NCBI RefSeq assembly: GCF_049200465.1
Contig: NZ_CP120836.1
Location: 2,666,001-2,730,000, forward strand
Direction: 5' to 3'
Length of the DNA stretch: 64,000 nt
From: Leptothermofonsia sp049200465
GTDB lineage: Bacteria; Cyanobacteriota; Cyanobacteriia; Leptolyngbyales; Leptolyngbyaceae
This document shows positions 8,903 to 16,972 of the stretch, one piece after another; position 1 is the first letter of the stretch; every line of letters begins with the position of its first letter. The notes below the pieces were generated by a model. That model saw nothing but the letters and a program-made list of their open reading frames with translations. It did no database searches and had not been told where the DNA came from. The translations under genes and the position numbers were made by a program.

Positions 8903-9331
8903 AGCGTTTTCTGGCGATCGCCCCACCCTATCTCTCTGGTCTTCCCAACGCAGCCATCAGCACCATTATACTCAACGTTTCGCTCCCCACAAATAACCGT
9001 TTGGGACGCTGAACCGAAGGCAAAACCTCGATGAACTCAACCTCTCGCTGGGGCGATCGCACACTCACAGTTACTTTTCAAGCACGGTTCGGAAAGCAGT
9101 AACGCAATGGCGATCGCCCCTGACACCTGCTGGGACATTGGACTCTGACCCAGATTGCTGATGAACTCAACCTTGCATTGAGACAATAACGCTGTGGGAC
9201 TTGTCACTTGGGCGATCGCCTGGATGTACTCAACCTCTCGCTTTGGGGCGATCGCACACACAGATAACGTTGCAGTACCGGGTCTTCAGCTTCTCAACCA
9301 CTGCATAACCCTGTTGCCGAAGCGGGCTAAC
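8826..9331 (-). mobile_element. Integron cassette L2 (no convincing gene)
   Basis: A 505-bp cassette between GTTAGCC at 9331 and GTTATCC at 8826 on the minus strand. Only short ORFs occur (for example 74 codons on the minus strand at 9037-9261), and their composition is dominated by HIP1-derived codons. I see no recognisable product. Confidence 0.75.
9030..9258. repeat. Degenerate direct repeats with HIP1 in cassette L2
   Basis: GATGAACTCAACCTCTCGCT followed by GGGGCGATCGCACAC at 9030-9064 recurs as GATGTACTCAACCTCTCGCT plus TTGGGGCGATCGCACAC at 9223-9258. A weaker copy (GATGAACTCAACCTTGCATT) lies at 9160-9179. Four HIP1 octamers sit in about 200 bp. Confidence 0.7.
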
Positions 9332-9411
9332 GTTTCGGGTCAGCGGTTGCCAGGGTCTTTGCATCCAACCCAAGCGGCTTCGGTCAATCCGCTGCACCCG
9401 AATTGTTATGT
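9325..9411 (-). other. attC: attC site (left arm, end of cassette L1)
   Basis: On the minus strand: ACATAAC (R''), arms AATTCGGGTGCAGCGG and CCGCTGACCCGAAAC, and GTTAGCC (R'). The R'' flank AGACACATAAC is the exact reverse complement of the L1 start GTTATGTGTCT. Confidence 0.9.
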
Positions 9412-10216
9412 GTCTGAAGCTTAAACAAACACTTTCTTTGCTGTTTTCCACAGCCATTTACAAATAAACCATCAAAAGTGCCTCCAACAACACCTCCTAC
9501 CAAAGGCACCATCTTCATAAGGTTAATGACACCCTTCTCACCAGCTTTTGTAATTAGCCGAAAACCGATTTTTATTGATTTCAATCAAAACTTTACCAGG
9601 TATCTGCTTGATTAGGTTTTGACATAGCTTAGTACCGATTGTGATGCCTGCGGTTTTAAGGATCTCCTCCTGCTTCACCGATTAGGCATAACAGAACCAT
9701 TGTTCTTACCTGTTCAGAATGAATATCATATCCACGAAGATGAGCTATGGCAGCAGCAGTATTGGCTCCAAGCGCGTAGGATGCGGCTAAACCTGCTGGA
9801 ATGGTAATGGGCATTGCTGCAATGCCGCCTAATCCAGTAATAAAACCTGTGCCAGCAGCATACGTAGTTCTCCATGCAATAACTGAATTAATGGCATCTT
9901 CAACACTTGCAGCTTTACTCCGATGATCTGCTGCAACCTCCTCCGCAGATGGCAGAACTCCTAACCCGTTAATCCCAGCATCGGCAATCCATTCAAGAGT
10001 TGCTCGTATGAGATTGCTGTCATCACCACCTGAGCTAGCTGAAACCATAAAATTCAAGGTTTGTAGGTTACTTCATCTTTTTATCTCTAGATCTCTTAAT
10101 AAGACCACCGTAATAACTTCCATATCACTGAAAATTTACAAATGGGCTTTCTAGCCTTTGCATCAAAGAAATAAATCTCAAACTACCGTCACCACCGACA
10201 GACAAAGACACATAAC
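9331..10216 (-). mobile_element. Integron cassette L1 (EcsC-family gene), next to attI
   Basis: The first cassette of the left arm. It starts GTTATGTGTCT exactly where the platform sequence shared with the right arm ends. It carries one EcsC-family gene in array orientation. Confidence 0.85.
9421..10057 (-). pseudogene. EcsC-family protein, frameshifted
   Basis: A glycine/alanine-rich protein of about 210 residues. It contains PITIPAGLAASYALGANTAAAIAHLRGYDI and VLLCLIGEAGGD in sequence, then a segment ending KMVPLVGGVVGGTFDGLFVNGCGK, all typical of the EcsC family (PF12787). The role of EcsC proteins is poorly defined; they are often membrane-associated. The frame breaks near 9660, 9570 and 9445, the last an A run one base short. 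ATG 10057 is the start, with a second ATG three codons on. It is the attI-proximal gene of the left arm. Confidence 0.65.
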
Positions 10217-10435
10217 AATTTATTATGCAAACTTTATCAGTATATCTCCCCCTATAGGGTAGATAAACAGATTGCCTACTGTATATTTCCCCAAAACTGG
10301 TAGATCAACAGCAGCCTTGCTGGATATCTCCCAAATGGGCTGGATATACAGCAAAATTCTGTGTATCTATCTTAGTAACTCAGTAGAACACATATACTGT
10401 TACTACACTTTTTATACTACGGTACTCTTCTGCCG
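10211..10435 (-). other. attI: attI-like integron platform, left copy
   Basis: The segment between the intI start codon and the first cassette. Its reverse complement matches 43820-44047 with only about ten differences and a 3-bp indel. Identity stops precisely at the GTTATG cassette junction, as expected for an attI crossover point. It contains several spaced GATATC/GATATAC/ATATACAG motifs that could be integrase-binding repeats, and the palindrome CCCTATAGGG. Confidence 0.8.
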
Positions 10436-10488
10436 ATGGAACCACGTCCTCGAAAGCTGCTTGACCAAGTGCGCGATGCTCTGCGAGT
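10436..10488 (+). pseudogene. intI: Integron integrase 5' stub, left copy
   Basis: ATG 10436 gives MEPRPRKLLDQVRDALR, the characteristic N-terminus of integron tyrosine recombinases (KLLDQVRDxLR, normally followed by xKHYSxRTE). After codon 17 the frame enters a MITE. None of the catalytic part (the RHRY residues) is present. The gene diverges from the left cassette array, the canonical intI/attI arrangement. Confidence 0.8.
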
Positions 10489-10605
10489 TATAGCTCTACG
10501 CGGGTGCGTTAGGACATTGGAATTAGAGAGAGGGAGTAGGGGCTTCGCCCCCAGCTAGGGGTTCCACCCCTGCACCCCGTCCTAACCACAATGACTACCG
10601 CTATA
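10489..10605 (+). repeat. MITE family A, copy 1 (splits intI)
   Basis: A 117-bp element starting TATAGCTCTACGCGGGTGC and ending GACTACCGCTATA, with short TATAGC/GCTATA ends and GC-rich inner hairpins (GGGGCTTCGCCCC). TA-bounded ends suggest mobilisation by an IS630/Tc1-like transposase. Other full copies are at 14212, 21971, 27746 and 43654. Confidence 0.85.
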
Positions 10606-10943
10606 TCAATGCTTTTTACAAGCGGTGTGAACGGGTGAATGAACAGGTTGCAGTTTCCTTGGATAAGGGACTGCCCCAGGGCAAAAACTGGCATCAGGCA
10701 CTTTTGTTCCCGGTGGCAGATCCTGGAGGTAACAAACGTCCTCCTCTCTGGACTGGCTCCCTTCTACTGGACTTAAATGAGTACCGAAAATTTCGTCACG
10801 CCATTCGCCACAGGTATGGAGATGAGCTGCGGGCGGATTACGTCATCGCGCTGACAGAACTTGCACCTGCTGTACTGATCAAATTGCATCGGGCTCTCAC
10901 AACGCTTACAGATTGGCTGGATCAAAAAGCAGCTTCGGCTTAA
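10602..10943 (+). pseudogene. HepT-like domain protein, 5' truncated by MITE
   Basis: The open frame continues out of the MITE into YINAFYKRCERVNEQVA, then GLPQGKNWHQALL, RPPLWTGSLLLDLNEYRKFRH in part, and HRYGDELRADYV. This matches the C-terminal two thirds of the HepT-like toxin fold (YRxFRHxxRHxY) common in cyanobacterial nucleotidyltransferase/HepT pairs. The N-terminus and any partner gene are missing. The gap to the exosortase gene end is 57 bp (convergent). Confidence 0.6.
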
Positions 10944-11000
10944 TCTTCCGTAGCAATCGACGAGATATCAGGATAACCGGGATTAGTGAAACCCAGGGGA

Positions 11001-11909
11001 TTAAGCAGTCTTTTTATTTTTGTGTTTGGCGATCGCCATCACCACATAGTAATAGACCGTGAAGAGAATGGTCGAGAAAATCTGCCCACCCCAGAACCCG
11101 TGCCAGAACTCAAAGGAAGCTTTGCCCCAGCGCGCCTCAGCGATCGCCATTAACATAATACGCGGAATATTAAATAGCAACGCCAGTACCACCCCAATAA
11201 CCATCATCAAAATGACTCTGGAGGCGCGTTGCTTTAGAAAAATCCCCAACACTAAACTGGCAACCGCCATGATCGTCGCCATATCAAAGCCACTGCATCC
11301 CCAGGCAACCTCGACCGAACCACCCGGCAGCGTTAGCACCACCCCATTCGCCTCCACGGGTTGACCAATGGCCCGCAGCCCTAAAGCACCACCCCAGGCC
11401 ATTAAGTGTTCCAGCATTTTAGGTGGCAAAAACGTTTCCCACAACGTCTTTGCCACAATGGTAGGACTGGGAAATAACCCGGCAAAAATCAGAAACGTGG
11501 GTAGGGGAAATAGTCTGAAAAAGGCAATGCCCCAGGTACTACAGGCAATTCCCGACAGGATCAGCATCCAGATAATTCGCTGGGCCCACTCTCCCAGAAT
11601 GAAACCAAACGGAGTGAGCAGCACACAGCCAATAATCAGGATATGTCCCAGAAACTCGTCTTCGGGGGATGCCTCTAGCTTTTCCAACTGAGTCCGTCGC
11701 TGCCAGATTAGGTGAACGCCCAAGGCGATCGCCACCGCCATCAGCAAACTCGCCGCCCCGTGCAGCGTACCAAAGATGAGATCACCCAACCAGTAAGGAA
11801 CAAAGCCCAGGCTTACCAGAACCCCACAAGCCACAATCCGATTATGGGTTGTGCGGATGCTTTCCTGTCCTAGATGGGCGATTGCCTGCTTAACTTGCTT
11901 CCACTTCAT
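11001..11909 (-). CDS. Cyanoexosortase
   Basis: A 302-residue polytopic membrane protein with about eight helices. The exosortase catalytic triad is visible: Cys in VAWGCSGFDM, Arg in LLFNIPRIMLM and His in FEFWHGFWGGQIFS. It cuts PEP-CTERM-type sorting tails at the membrane and hands the protein on for surface attachment or secretion. Its start overlaps the end of the HpsJ-like gene by 4 bp, so the pair is one operon. Two proteins with the matching PTPA-type tail are encoded just upstream. The subtype (A, B or C) cannot be fixed by eye; the HpsJ partner is suggestive of a dedicated cyanobacterial subtype. Confidence 0.88.
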   Translation of the reverse strand: MKWKQVKQAIAHLGQESIRTTHNRIVACGVLVSLGFVPYWLGDLIFGTLHGAASLLMAVAIALGVHLIWQRRTQLEKLEASPEDEFLGHILIIGCVLLTPFGFILGEWAQRIIWMLILSGIACSTWGIAFFRLFPLPTFLIFAGLFPSPTIVAKTLWETFLPPKMLEHLMAWGGALGLRAIGQPVEANGVVLTLPGGSVEVAWGCSGFDMATIMAVASLVLGIFLKQRASRVILMMVIGVVLALLFNIPRIMLMAIAEARWGKASFEFWHGFWGGQIFSTILFTVYYYVVMAIAKHKNKKTA

Positions 11910-12523
11910 CCCACCGCAGCCTTATTTTTACGAACTCGCATCCCGTAACGTCCCAACCCGATCAGTCCCAATCCAATCACAATCAAGTTACCAATACTAG
12001 AAACGCTGGTTTTCAAAACCGTTGTTTTCGCCGTTTGCTTGAGTGAGTCTGCTTGAGTATTAATTTGTTTCGATATCTGTTGCAGTTGCTCAGGAGTTGC
12101 TTTTAAGTTGGGGGGTGGATTCGTTTGCGCATTCTGAATCTGGGTCTGTGCCTGTGATGCCTGTGTACTGATATTGCTAACTGCCTGTTGCTGCAACGTC
12201 ACACTGTCGCGAATCACCAGCAGACTTGCCAGCACAAACAAAACACCCACAATCAAACTCAGCATTGAAATCCGCCTTAGCCAGCGGCGACTTTCTAAAC
12301 TAAAAATAGTAAATGCCGTACCCAGTAGCAACACAATGCTTCGGTCGGCCATCTGCTGTAACAAACCAACCCGCCACGTTGAATTGCCAACATTGGGAGG
12401 TAATGCCAGCACCAGCATATCAATCAAAAATCCGGCTAAACAGGCAATGCCAACGATCTGAAAAACTGCTCTCGCACCGGAAGGGGCAACACTGTTGGGG
12501 GTTGGAGAAGAAATAGATGCCAT
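11906..12523 (-). CDS. hpsJ: HpsJ-family membrane protein
   Basis: A protein of about 205 residues with three N-terminal membrane helices (IVGIACLAGFLIDMLVLALP; IVLLLGTAFTIFSL; LSLIVGVLFVLASLLVI), a long Gln/Ala-rich coiled coil and a C-terminal helix followed by GRYGMRVRKNK. This architecture is that of HpsJ, linked to polysaccharide secretion in filamentous cyanobacteria. ATG 12523 (MASISSPT) is preferred to the upstream ATG 12574. It is coupled by a 4-bp overlap to the exosortase. Confidence 0.7.
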   Translation of the reverse strand: MASISSPTPNSVAPSGARAVFQIVGIACLAGFLIDMLVLALPPNVGNSTWRVGLLQQMADRSIVLLLGTAFTIFSLESRRWLRRISMLSLIVGVLFVLASLLVIRDSVTLQQQAVSNISTQASQAQTQIQNAQTNPPPNLKATPEQLQQISKQINTQADSLKQTAKTTVLKTSVSSIGNLIVIGLGLIGLGRYGMRVRKNKAAVG

Positions 12524-12730
12524 AGGGGTGTAGTGAGTTGTAGATAAATATAAAGAGAGGTGTGCAATCACCACTTAGCTTTACGCAGCCCGGTTAATCA
12601 TTCCCGGATGCTTTCTATAAAGAGATGATGTAGGCACCCGACGCTTTGCCATAGAGAAGCTTCGGATCATTACTGACCCGAAGCCACTATTACGCTTCAA
12701 TTTCAGACAATCAGACTGAGAAGATAGAGT

Positions 12731-13432
12731 TTATGCCTCAGATCCCTCTTCAGCCACTTCATCCCTGCGTTTCCGCAGCCCCCCTGCCCCTAGAGCTAAC
12801 AACCCAGGGAGTAGAGCAGGAGTAGGAACTGGAGTACTGCTTAGCAAGATCTCGTAGTTTCTAGCTCGCCCACTTTCGCTGATAGTACCCCGCCAACCAA
12901 ACAGAGGGAATGCACCACCGGGTCCTGTTGGACCAACGATAGCCGTAAAAGGAGTATCAGGAAAAATTTCAGCTATCGTTCCTCTATTTCGGCTAACAGG
13001 GTCGAGATCATACTTGGAAATTCCCAAGTAGTAGATACCAGCCGTTAAAAACTGAGTGATTCTAGATCCTAGCCCTCCAGAGAAATCGTCATTGGCCGCA
13101 ATACCAAAACCATTAACATCAAACAGGAAAAGCTGAGTATCATTTACTGGATTGGGATCAATACCTCTTGCGATTGCCTCAAACAAACCAGTTCCAACTT
13201 GAATTCTGAACAAATCAGCATTTCCGCTGAGCCTACCTGTAATTCGAGTCAAATCAGTTGCTGGATTATTACCTACAACTCCAGTTGGGACTGTATTTGC
13301 TGCATTAGTCAATAGCGGACCAGCATCTGGTGGCTCACTAAAGGTAAGAGCATGAACTGCATTCCCTGTATCAAGCGTGATGAATGTAGCTCCAACTAGG
13401 CTCAAAAAGAGCGATGTTTTCTTCAAATTCAT
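12731..13432 (-). CDS. PTPA-CTERM sorting-domain protein 1
   Basis: A secreted protein of 233 residues. The N-terminus is a signal peptide (NLKKTSLFLSLVGATFITL). The middle holds a pre-peptidase-like beta domain (DLTRITGRLSGNADLFRIQV, then AANDDFSGGLGSRITQFLTAG in part and YYLGISKYDLDP). The tail is VPTPALLPGLLALGAGGLRKRR followed by an acidic end, the cyanobacterial PTPA variant of the PEP-CTERM signal (motif, membrane helix, basic cluster). It is a likely substrate of the neighbouring exosortase. Its leader matches that of PTPA-CTERM protein 2. Confidence 0.85.
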   Translation of the reverse strand: MNLKKTSLFLSLVGATFITLDTGNAVHALTFSEPPDAGPLLTNAANTVPTGVVGNNPATDLTRITGRLSGNADLFRIQVGTGLFEAIARGIDPNPVNDTQLFLFDVNGFGIAANDDFSGGLGSRITQFLTAGIYYLGISKYDLDPVSRNRGTIAEIFPDTPFTAIVGPTGPGGAFPLFGWRGTISESGRARNYEILLSSTPVPTPALLPGLLALGAGGLRKRRDEVAEEGSEA

Positions 13433-13465
13433 TGATTGACCTACCTAAGTGTACAGTTGTTCATT
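13433..13465 (-). promoter_or_regulatory. Shared leader of PTPA-CTERM gene 1
   Basis: Read on the minus strand, GAACAACTGTACAC, two bases, then AGGTAGGTCAATCA precede ATGAATTTGAA. The same block precedes PTPA-CTERM gene 2. The AGGTAGG part could be the ribosome-binding site; the rest may be a transcription or 5' UTR signal common to exosortase substrates. Confidence 0.6.
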
Positions 13466-14007
13466 TGACGTCTAGAGAACTGAACTTGGTAGGCTACCGA
13501 TCGCACAGAAAATTGGTAGAACTTCTGCCTTGGTGAGTGAACCAATCACACAAAACCATCGTTCTATGTGAATCGACTCCAGGCTTAGCGGAATCACCAC
13601 TGATCTCGGTAGCCTGGCAGTGCACCATTGGTAGAAGCGAATGACCCTGAAATTTCTCAAGAGCATGTGGGTTCTTCACTCCCAGGTATTAAAAAAGGCA
13701 CCCGATAATACATCGGCACCCAATACCCAACGAATGAACATCTTGAATACACAATATTTATCGTCAATATTGCGGAGAAGAAGTTTGCTTCCCTCGACGA
13801 ATTCTAGATAAGCCTACGGGATAACGCCAACTGCACACGGAGTGATTTATCGTACCTTTACATTTCGCTCTCCGTATTCCCCCAGTCTATGTGCGTCCCA
13901 TGAACATACAGCGGTTAGGCAATTGATAATGCCATTATCAAAAGAGATTTTGCTGATTGTTAAGTAACCCGAATGAACTACGTCTGGAATGGGTGCAGCA
14001 AAGAACC
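13466..14007. other. Intergenic region without a supported gene
   Basis: Contains GCACCATTGGTAGAAGCGAA near 13622, which recurs as GCACCGTTGGTAGAAGCAAA near 15326, also upstream of a PTPA-CTERM gene, so it probably belongs to their extended 5' region. The remainder shows no convincing coding frame. Confidence 0.5.
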
Positions 14008-14098
14008 TTCCTGGTTGCTAAGCTCCAGCTTAGGAAACCCATCATGGAAGCTCTGGCTTCCCGGATGCAATCGGAAGCGGGAGCTTCTCGTCCAACCT
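14008..14098 (+). repeat. Dispersed repeat (inverted copy at 27874-27960)
   Basis: CTTCCTGGTTGCTAAGCTCC, then CTCTGGCTTCCCGGATGCAATCGG, in pieces match the reverse complement of 27874-27960 (TTTCCTGGTTGCCAAGCTCC; CTCTGGCTTCCCGGATTCAA). It is palindromic in part (CTTCCTGG...CCGGATGC) and non-coding. It belongs to another small dispersed repeat family. Confidence 0.6.
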
Positions 14099-14157
14099 TA
14101 CCAAGCTCTAGTGGTTTGTCAGTTTTAATTTTGCACCACCGGATTGAGTAAGAGTGG

Positions 14158-14188
14158 TTATTTTGTGAGTTGAAAACTCACAAAATAA
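14158..14188. repeat. Perfect 14-bp inverted repeat
   Basis: TTATTTTGTGAGTT, GAA loop, AACTCACAAAATAA. It would form a strong hairpin on either strand. No adjacent gene clearly uses it as a terminator. Confidence 0.8.
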
Positions 14189-14211
14189 GCCTTGATAGAC
14201 CACTAGCTTGC

Positions 14212-14325
14212 TATAGCGGAGTCATTATGGTTAGGACGGGGTGCAGGGGTGGAACCCCTAGCTGGGGGCGCAGCCCCCACTCCCTCTCTAATTCCAATGT
14301 CCTAACGCACCCGCGTAGAGCTATA
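14212..14325 (-). repeat. MITE family A, copy 2
   Basis: The same TATAGC-ended element as at 10489, in the opposite orientation, between the inverted repeat and the terminator of PTPA-CTERM gene 2. Confidence 0.85.
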
Positions 14326-14343
14326 ACGAGCAAAGGGGTGCCT

Positions 14344-14377
14344 AAAAAAACTCCAGGCCATTTTAGACCTGGAGCCA
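14344..14377 (-). terminator. Intrinsic terminator of PTPA-CTERM gene 2
   Basis: On the minus strand the stem CTCCAGG...CCTGGAG is followed by seven T, 49 bp past the stop codon. Confidence 0.85.
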
Positions 14378-14425
14378 ACTATCACGCTTCTGATTTTCGT
14401 AACAAAGTTGATCGTTAAATCGCGC

Positions 14426-15052
14426 CTATGCCTCCGATACCTCTTCAGCACCTTCAGACTTACGCTTCCGCAACACTCCTAGACCTAAGCCAATTAGCCC
14501 TGGCAGCAATGCGGGTGTAGGAATTGCCACAAGGTCAATACTGGATGAGTTGTTTGTCAGCGTAAATGACTGTAAAACACCGCCGCCAGGAAGCTGATTG
14601 GTTGACCTAAAACGGGTTTGGATAAGGTCTCCAAGGAATGAGAAATCTGATGAACTAGTAAATCTTCCTGAGAAGGTAGCATTAATGATGTCAACAAAGA
14701 CTTCATCTCCGCCCAGGAAAAGATCAGAGATAAAGTTGTTGACGGGTAATGTGGTGGTGTATTCGAAAGTCGTACCAGAAATCAATGCCCCTCGCGTTAG
14801 AGTTAGAGAAAGAACTGTAGGAGGTCCGCTCAAACCCACAAAGCCACCAGTTACAGCAGCGATGTCAAACCCACTCAGGTTAAGGGTTACCGTAGCACCA
14901 CTGTCTGCGGATGAAGCTATAACAGCATTGCTGTCGAGGTTGATGGTTCCTGGAGTCAAGGTTGCCGCTTGGGCGGGCGACAGGCTCATTGCCGAGCCTG
15001 CCACTACCGTAGTAGCGACAGCGGCACTGATGCCAAGTGTTTTCAAATTCAT
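14426..15052 (-). CDS. PTPA-CTERM sorting-domain protein 2
   Basis: 208 residues. The signal peptide is NLKTLGISAAVATTVVAGSA, with cleavage likely near AQA-ATL. A beta-rich middle part follows (LNLSGFDIAAVTGGFVGLSG; FVDIINATFSGRF). The sorting tail IPTPALLPGLIGLGLGVLRK plus a Glu-rich end is nearly the same as in protein 1. It is a probable exosortase substrate and extracellular-matrix or surface protein. A clear intrinsic terminator follows, and the leader is shared with protein 1. Confidence 0.85.
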   Translation of the reverse strand: MNLKTLGISAAVATTVVAGSAMSLSPAQAATLTPGTINLDSNAVIASSADSGATVTLNLSGFDIAAVTGGFVGLSGPPTVLSLTLTRGALISGTTFEYTTTLPVNNFISDLFLGGDEVFVDIINATFSGRFTSSSDFSFLGDLIQTRFRSTNQLPGGGVLQSFTLTNNSSSIDLVAIPTPALLPGLIGLGLGVLRKRKSEGAEEVSEA

Positions 15053-15085
15053 AGTTACCTACCTTGGGTGTACAGTTGTTCAAGT
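15053..15085 (-). promoter_or_regulatory. Shared leader of PTPA-CTERM gene 2
   Basis: The minus strand reads TGAACAACTGTACACCCAAGG, shortened here to GAACAACTGTACAC, followed by AAGGTAGGTAACTATGAATT. It corresponds base for base with the block before PTPA-CTERM gene 1. Confidence 0.6.
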
Positions 15086-15203
15086 GATATCACTGAAATC
15101 AACTCAGCAGGCTAACAAAAGCAGTAAAGGGTCTACGACGCCTCTTCGCCGGTGAACTTGCTGCAAAAGCCTGTTCACCGGGCGGCGTAGTGACCAGGTA
15201 TTT

Positions 15204-15289
15204 TATAGCTATAGCCACCAGGCTTAGGGCAGGATGCAGGGGTTCCCCCCCTTAAAACCAATGTCCTAAGTAACCCGGCGACGGCTATA
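15204..15289 (+). repeat. MITE family A variant (short)
   Basis: About 86 bp with TATAGC and GCTATA ends and the internal AGGGCAGGATGCAGGGG / ATGTCCTAAG blocks of family A, but with the central hairpin deleted. Confidence 0.65.
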
Positions 15290-15815
15290 ACTAGAAAGTT
15301 AAACTGCTTTTTTCTTAGCCGGGCAATGCACCGTTGGTAGAAGCAAAATCCCTGAAAGCTTGTACGGATATGTCCCAAAAGGAGAATTCCAAAAGGATGT
15401 TTTATTAGGGCAAAGCACTGACAGGGCCATTGCAGTGGAAAGTATACTCCTTCAAGGGAATTTTAGATAATTGTACAGAGTCATGCCAGCACAAGGAGTA
15501 GGGTTCATCGTAGGTTTATATTTCTGAGGTGGGCATTTGCAGGGATGCTAAAAAGGGGAAGAGGAGTAATAGGAAGGGTTTCAGCCATTAAACTTTAGTC
15601 GCGCCCTGTGCCTATACCCTTTCAAAGGGCAACCGTAGAAATCCGGATAAAAGTGAATGGGCAATTGGTTCAAATTTTGTAGGTCGGGTTGAACGGATTT
15701 CCAGCCGATGGTAGTTTTCCTCAGACTCAATATATTTTCCTCAGACTCAATATAAAGTTTTTATGATGGTGCTTCTGCTAATCCTGATCGCGATCTAGCC
15801 AGTTTGTTGTCACCT
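15290..15815. other. Intergenic region with 20-bp tandem duplication
   Basis: Non-coding. TTTTCCTCAGACTCAATATA occurs twice in direct succession at 15715-15754. GCACCGTTGGTAGAAGCAAA near 15326 is shared with the 13622 region. No other structure is supported. Confidence 0.6.
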
Positions 15816-15975
15816 ATGCCTCACAAAAGCCCATTCTGTAACCATGTTTTGGCTCACCTCAACCAGGTTAACGCTGTGACTGCACGAGCCATGTTTGGTG
15901 GTTATGGTCTTTATCGGGATGGGGTCATGTTTGCTTTGATTGCCTACGATACCCTCTACTTCGAGGTGGATGACT
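15816..15975 (+). pseudogene. TfoX N-terminal domain protein, truncated
   Basis: PHKSPFCNHVLAHLNQV, then VTARAMFGGYGLYRDGVMFA and LIAYDTLYFEVDD match the first half of the TfoX_N domain (TARxMFGGYGLYxDGxMFALI). After about residue 53 the similarity ends and the sequence runs into the 3' end of the opposite gene. Half of the usual 90-100-residue domain is missing. The family is associated with competence regulation or is of unknown role; here it is most likely a remnant. Confidence 0.7.
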
Positions 15976-15987
15976 GTAACCGCAACA

Positions 15988-16185
15988 CTAATCATCTGGA
16001 AATTGCCAGCAGGCAATATATTCCACATCCTGACTGCCACAGTTGCAGATCACATAATCGGACGCGATCCATTCGCGATCGCACCGTCGGCAATGGCAAA
16101 AGATGTTGTACCGATTGGCTTCTTCAATGCTCAATTGCCAGTTCCGCAGTTCATCGGGACTGAGTTGGGGTTGGGGGTCTGTCAT
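15988..16185 (-). CDS. Small zinc-ribbon-like protein
   Basis: 65 residues with four or more cysteines in CHCRRCDREW and VICNCGSQDVEYIACW, suggesting a small metal-binding ribbon. The length and composition look genuine. I cannot name the family. It starts 4 bp after the stop of the pentapeptide-repeat gene, so the two may be co-transcribed. Confidence 0.55.
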   Translation of the reverse strand: MTDPQPQLSPDELRNWQLSIEEANRYNIFCHCRRCDREWIASDYVICNCGSQDVEYIACWQFPDD

Positions 16186-16188
16186 AGA

Positions 16189-16707
16189 TCAGGGATGAAT
16201 TGCTCCATCTGGCATTCTGGCACCTTTCAGGTTAGCCTTTTCTAAATTTGTACATCCCTTCAAGTTAAAGTTTAAAGTTGCTCCATTTTCATTGGCGTTG
16301 AGGGTGAAGCCTATCTTTGTGCTTTCGGAGCGTCCGGTCTCTGGAGCGGAGTTCAAATCAAAGCCGATATTGGTATTTTTTTCATCTGCACTCAGTTTTA
16401 AACTCATTCGGGTGCATCCCAGATCTGCCCGGTTCAAATTAGCCCCGGCCAGGTTTGCCTGCCTCAGGTTTGCGTTCCCCAGCTTTGCTCCTTCCAGGTT
16501 AGCCCCCTGAAGGTTGGCACTCTCCAGGTTGACTCCTTCTAAGTTCTGTTGTCTCAGGTTAGCGCCTCTCAAATCACAGCCTTCGCAACTCCGGGTTTCC
16601 AGAAGCTGTTTGACCTGGGCTGGTTTGGTAAGACGGGGTAAGAAAACCGCCATGACAACCCCTAACCCCACCAGAAGGGCGATCGCTGTAGGGAGTTTGC
16701 GTTTCAT
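16189..16707 (-). CDS. Secreted pentapeptide-repeat protein
   Basis: 172 residues. An N-terminal membrane anchor or signal (AIALLVGLGVVMAVF) is followed by A(N/D)LxX pentapeptides: DLRGANLRQQNLEGVNLESA, then NLQGANLEGAKLGNANLRQA in register. A 45-residue insert without repeats (about 105-150) is followed by a final NLEKANLKGARM. Pentapeptide repeats fold as a right-handed quadrilateral beta helix; the role is unknown. Confidence 0.8.
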   Translation of the reverse strand: MKRKLPTAIALLVGLGVVMAVFLPRLTKPAQVKQLLETRSCEGCDLRGANLRQQNLEGVNLESANLQGANLEGAKLGNANLRQANLAGANLNRADLGCTRMSLKLSADEKNTNIGFDLNSAPETGRSESTKIGFTLNANENGATLNFNLKGCTNLEKANLKGARMPDGAIHP

Positions 16708-16789
16708 AAGTACTAAAATTCTCCGACTGATGATAGATCAAGACGGAGCGCGCGATCGATTTGTTGCGAAACTGGTGGGAGAGTGGTAG

Positions 16790-16972
16790 ATGGGTGGAGG
16801 GGTGATGGAGTGATGGGGTGAAAATCAGTTTTGGTTGTTAGTTGTTAGACAGGTGAGGTGTGAGGGGTAGATAAGTGATAAGGTGATGGGGTGATAGGGT
16901 AAGTGTTCTTTACATCCCCCACCCATTCACTTATCCCCCCGTCCATTCCCTCACCTCTCCACTCGTCCATTC
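16790..16972. repeat. Low-complexity GGGTGATGGGG/TCCATTC tract
   Basis: Repeats of GGTGATGGAGTGATGGGGTG and later CCATTC...CTCACC units. Similar tracts lie at 17780-17886, 21895-21970, 41975-42195 and 56885-57080, always between genes. No coding or regulatory signal is visible. Confidence 0.6.

Noticed and set aside
9030..9258. Possible CRISPR array
   Set aside because: Only two or three imperfect repeats with unequal spacing, rich in HIP1; no cas genes and no regular spacers. No CRISPR array was seen anywhere in the window.
13957..14151. A 64-codon plus-strand frame
   Set aside because: It lies on a dispersed non-coding repeat that has an inverted copy at 27874-27960, so it is not credible as a gene.
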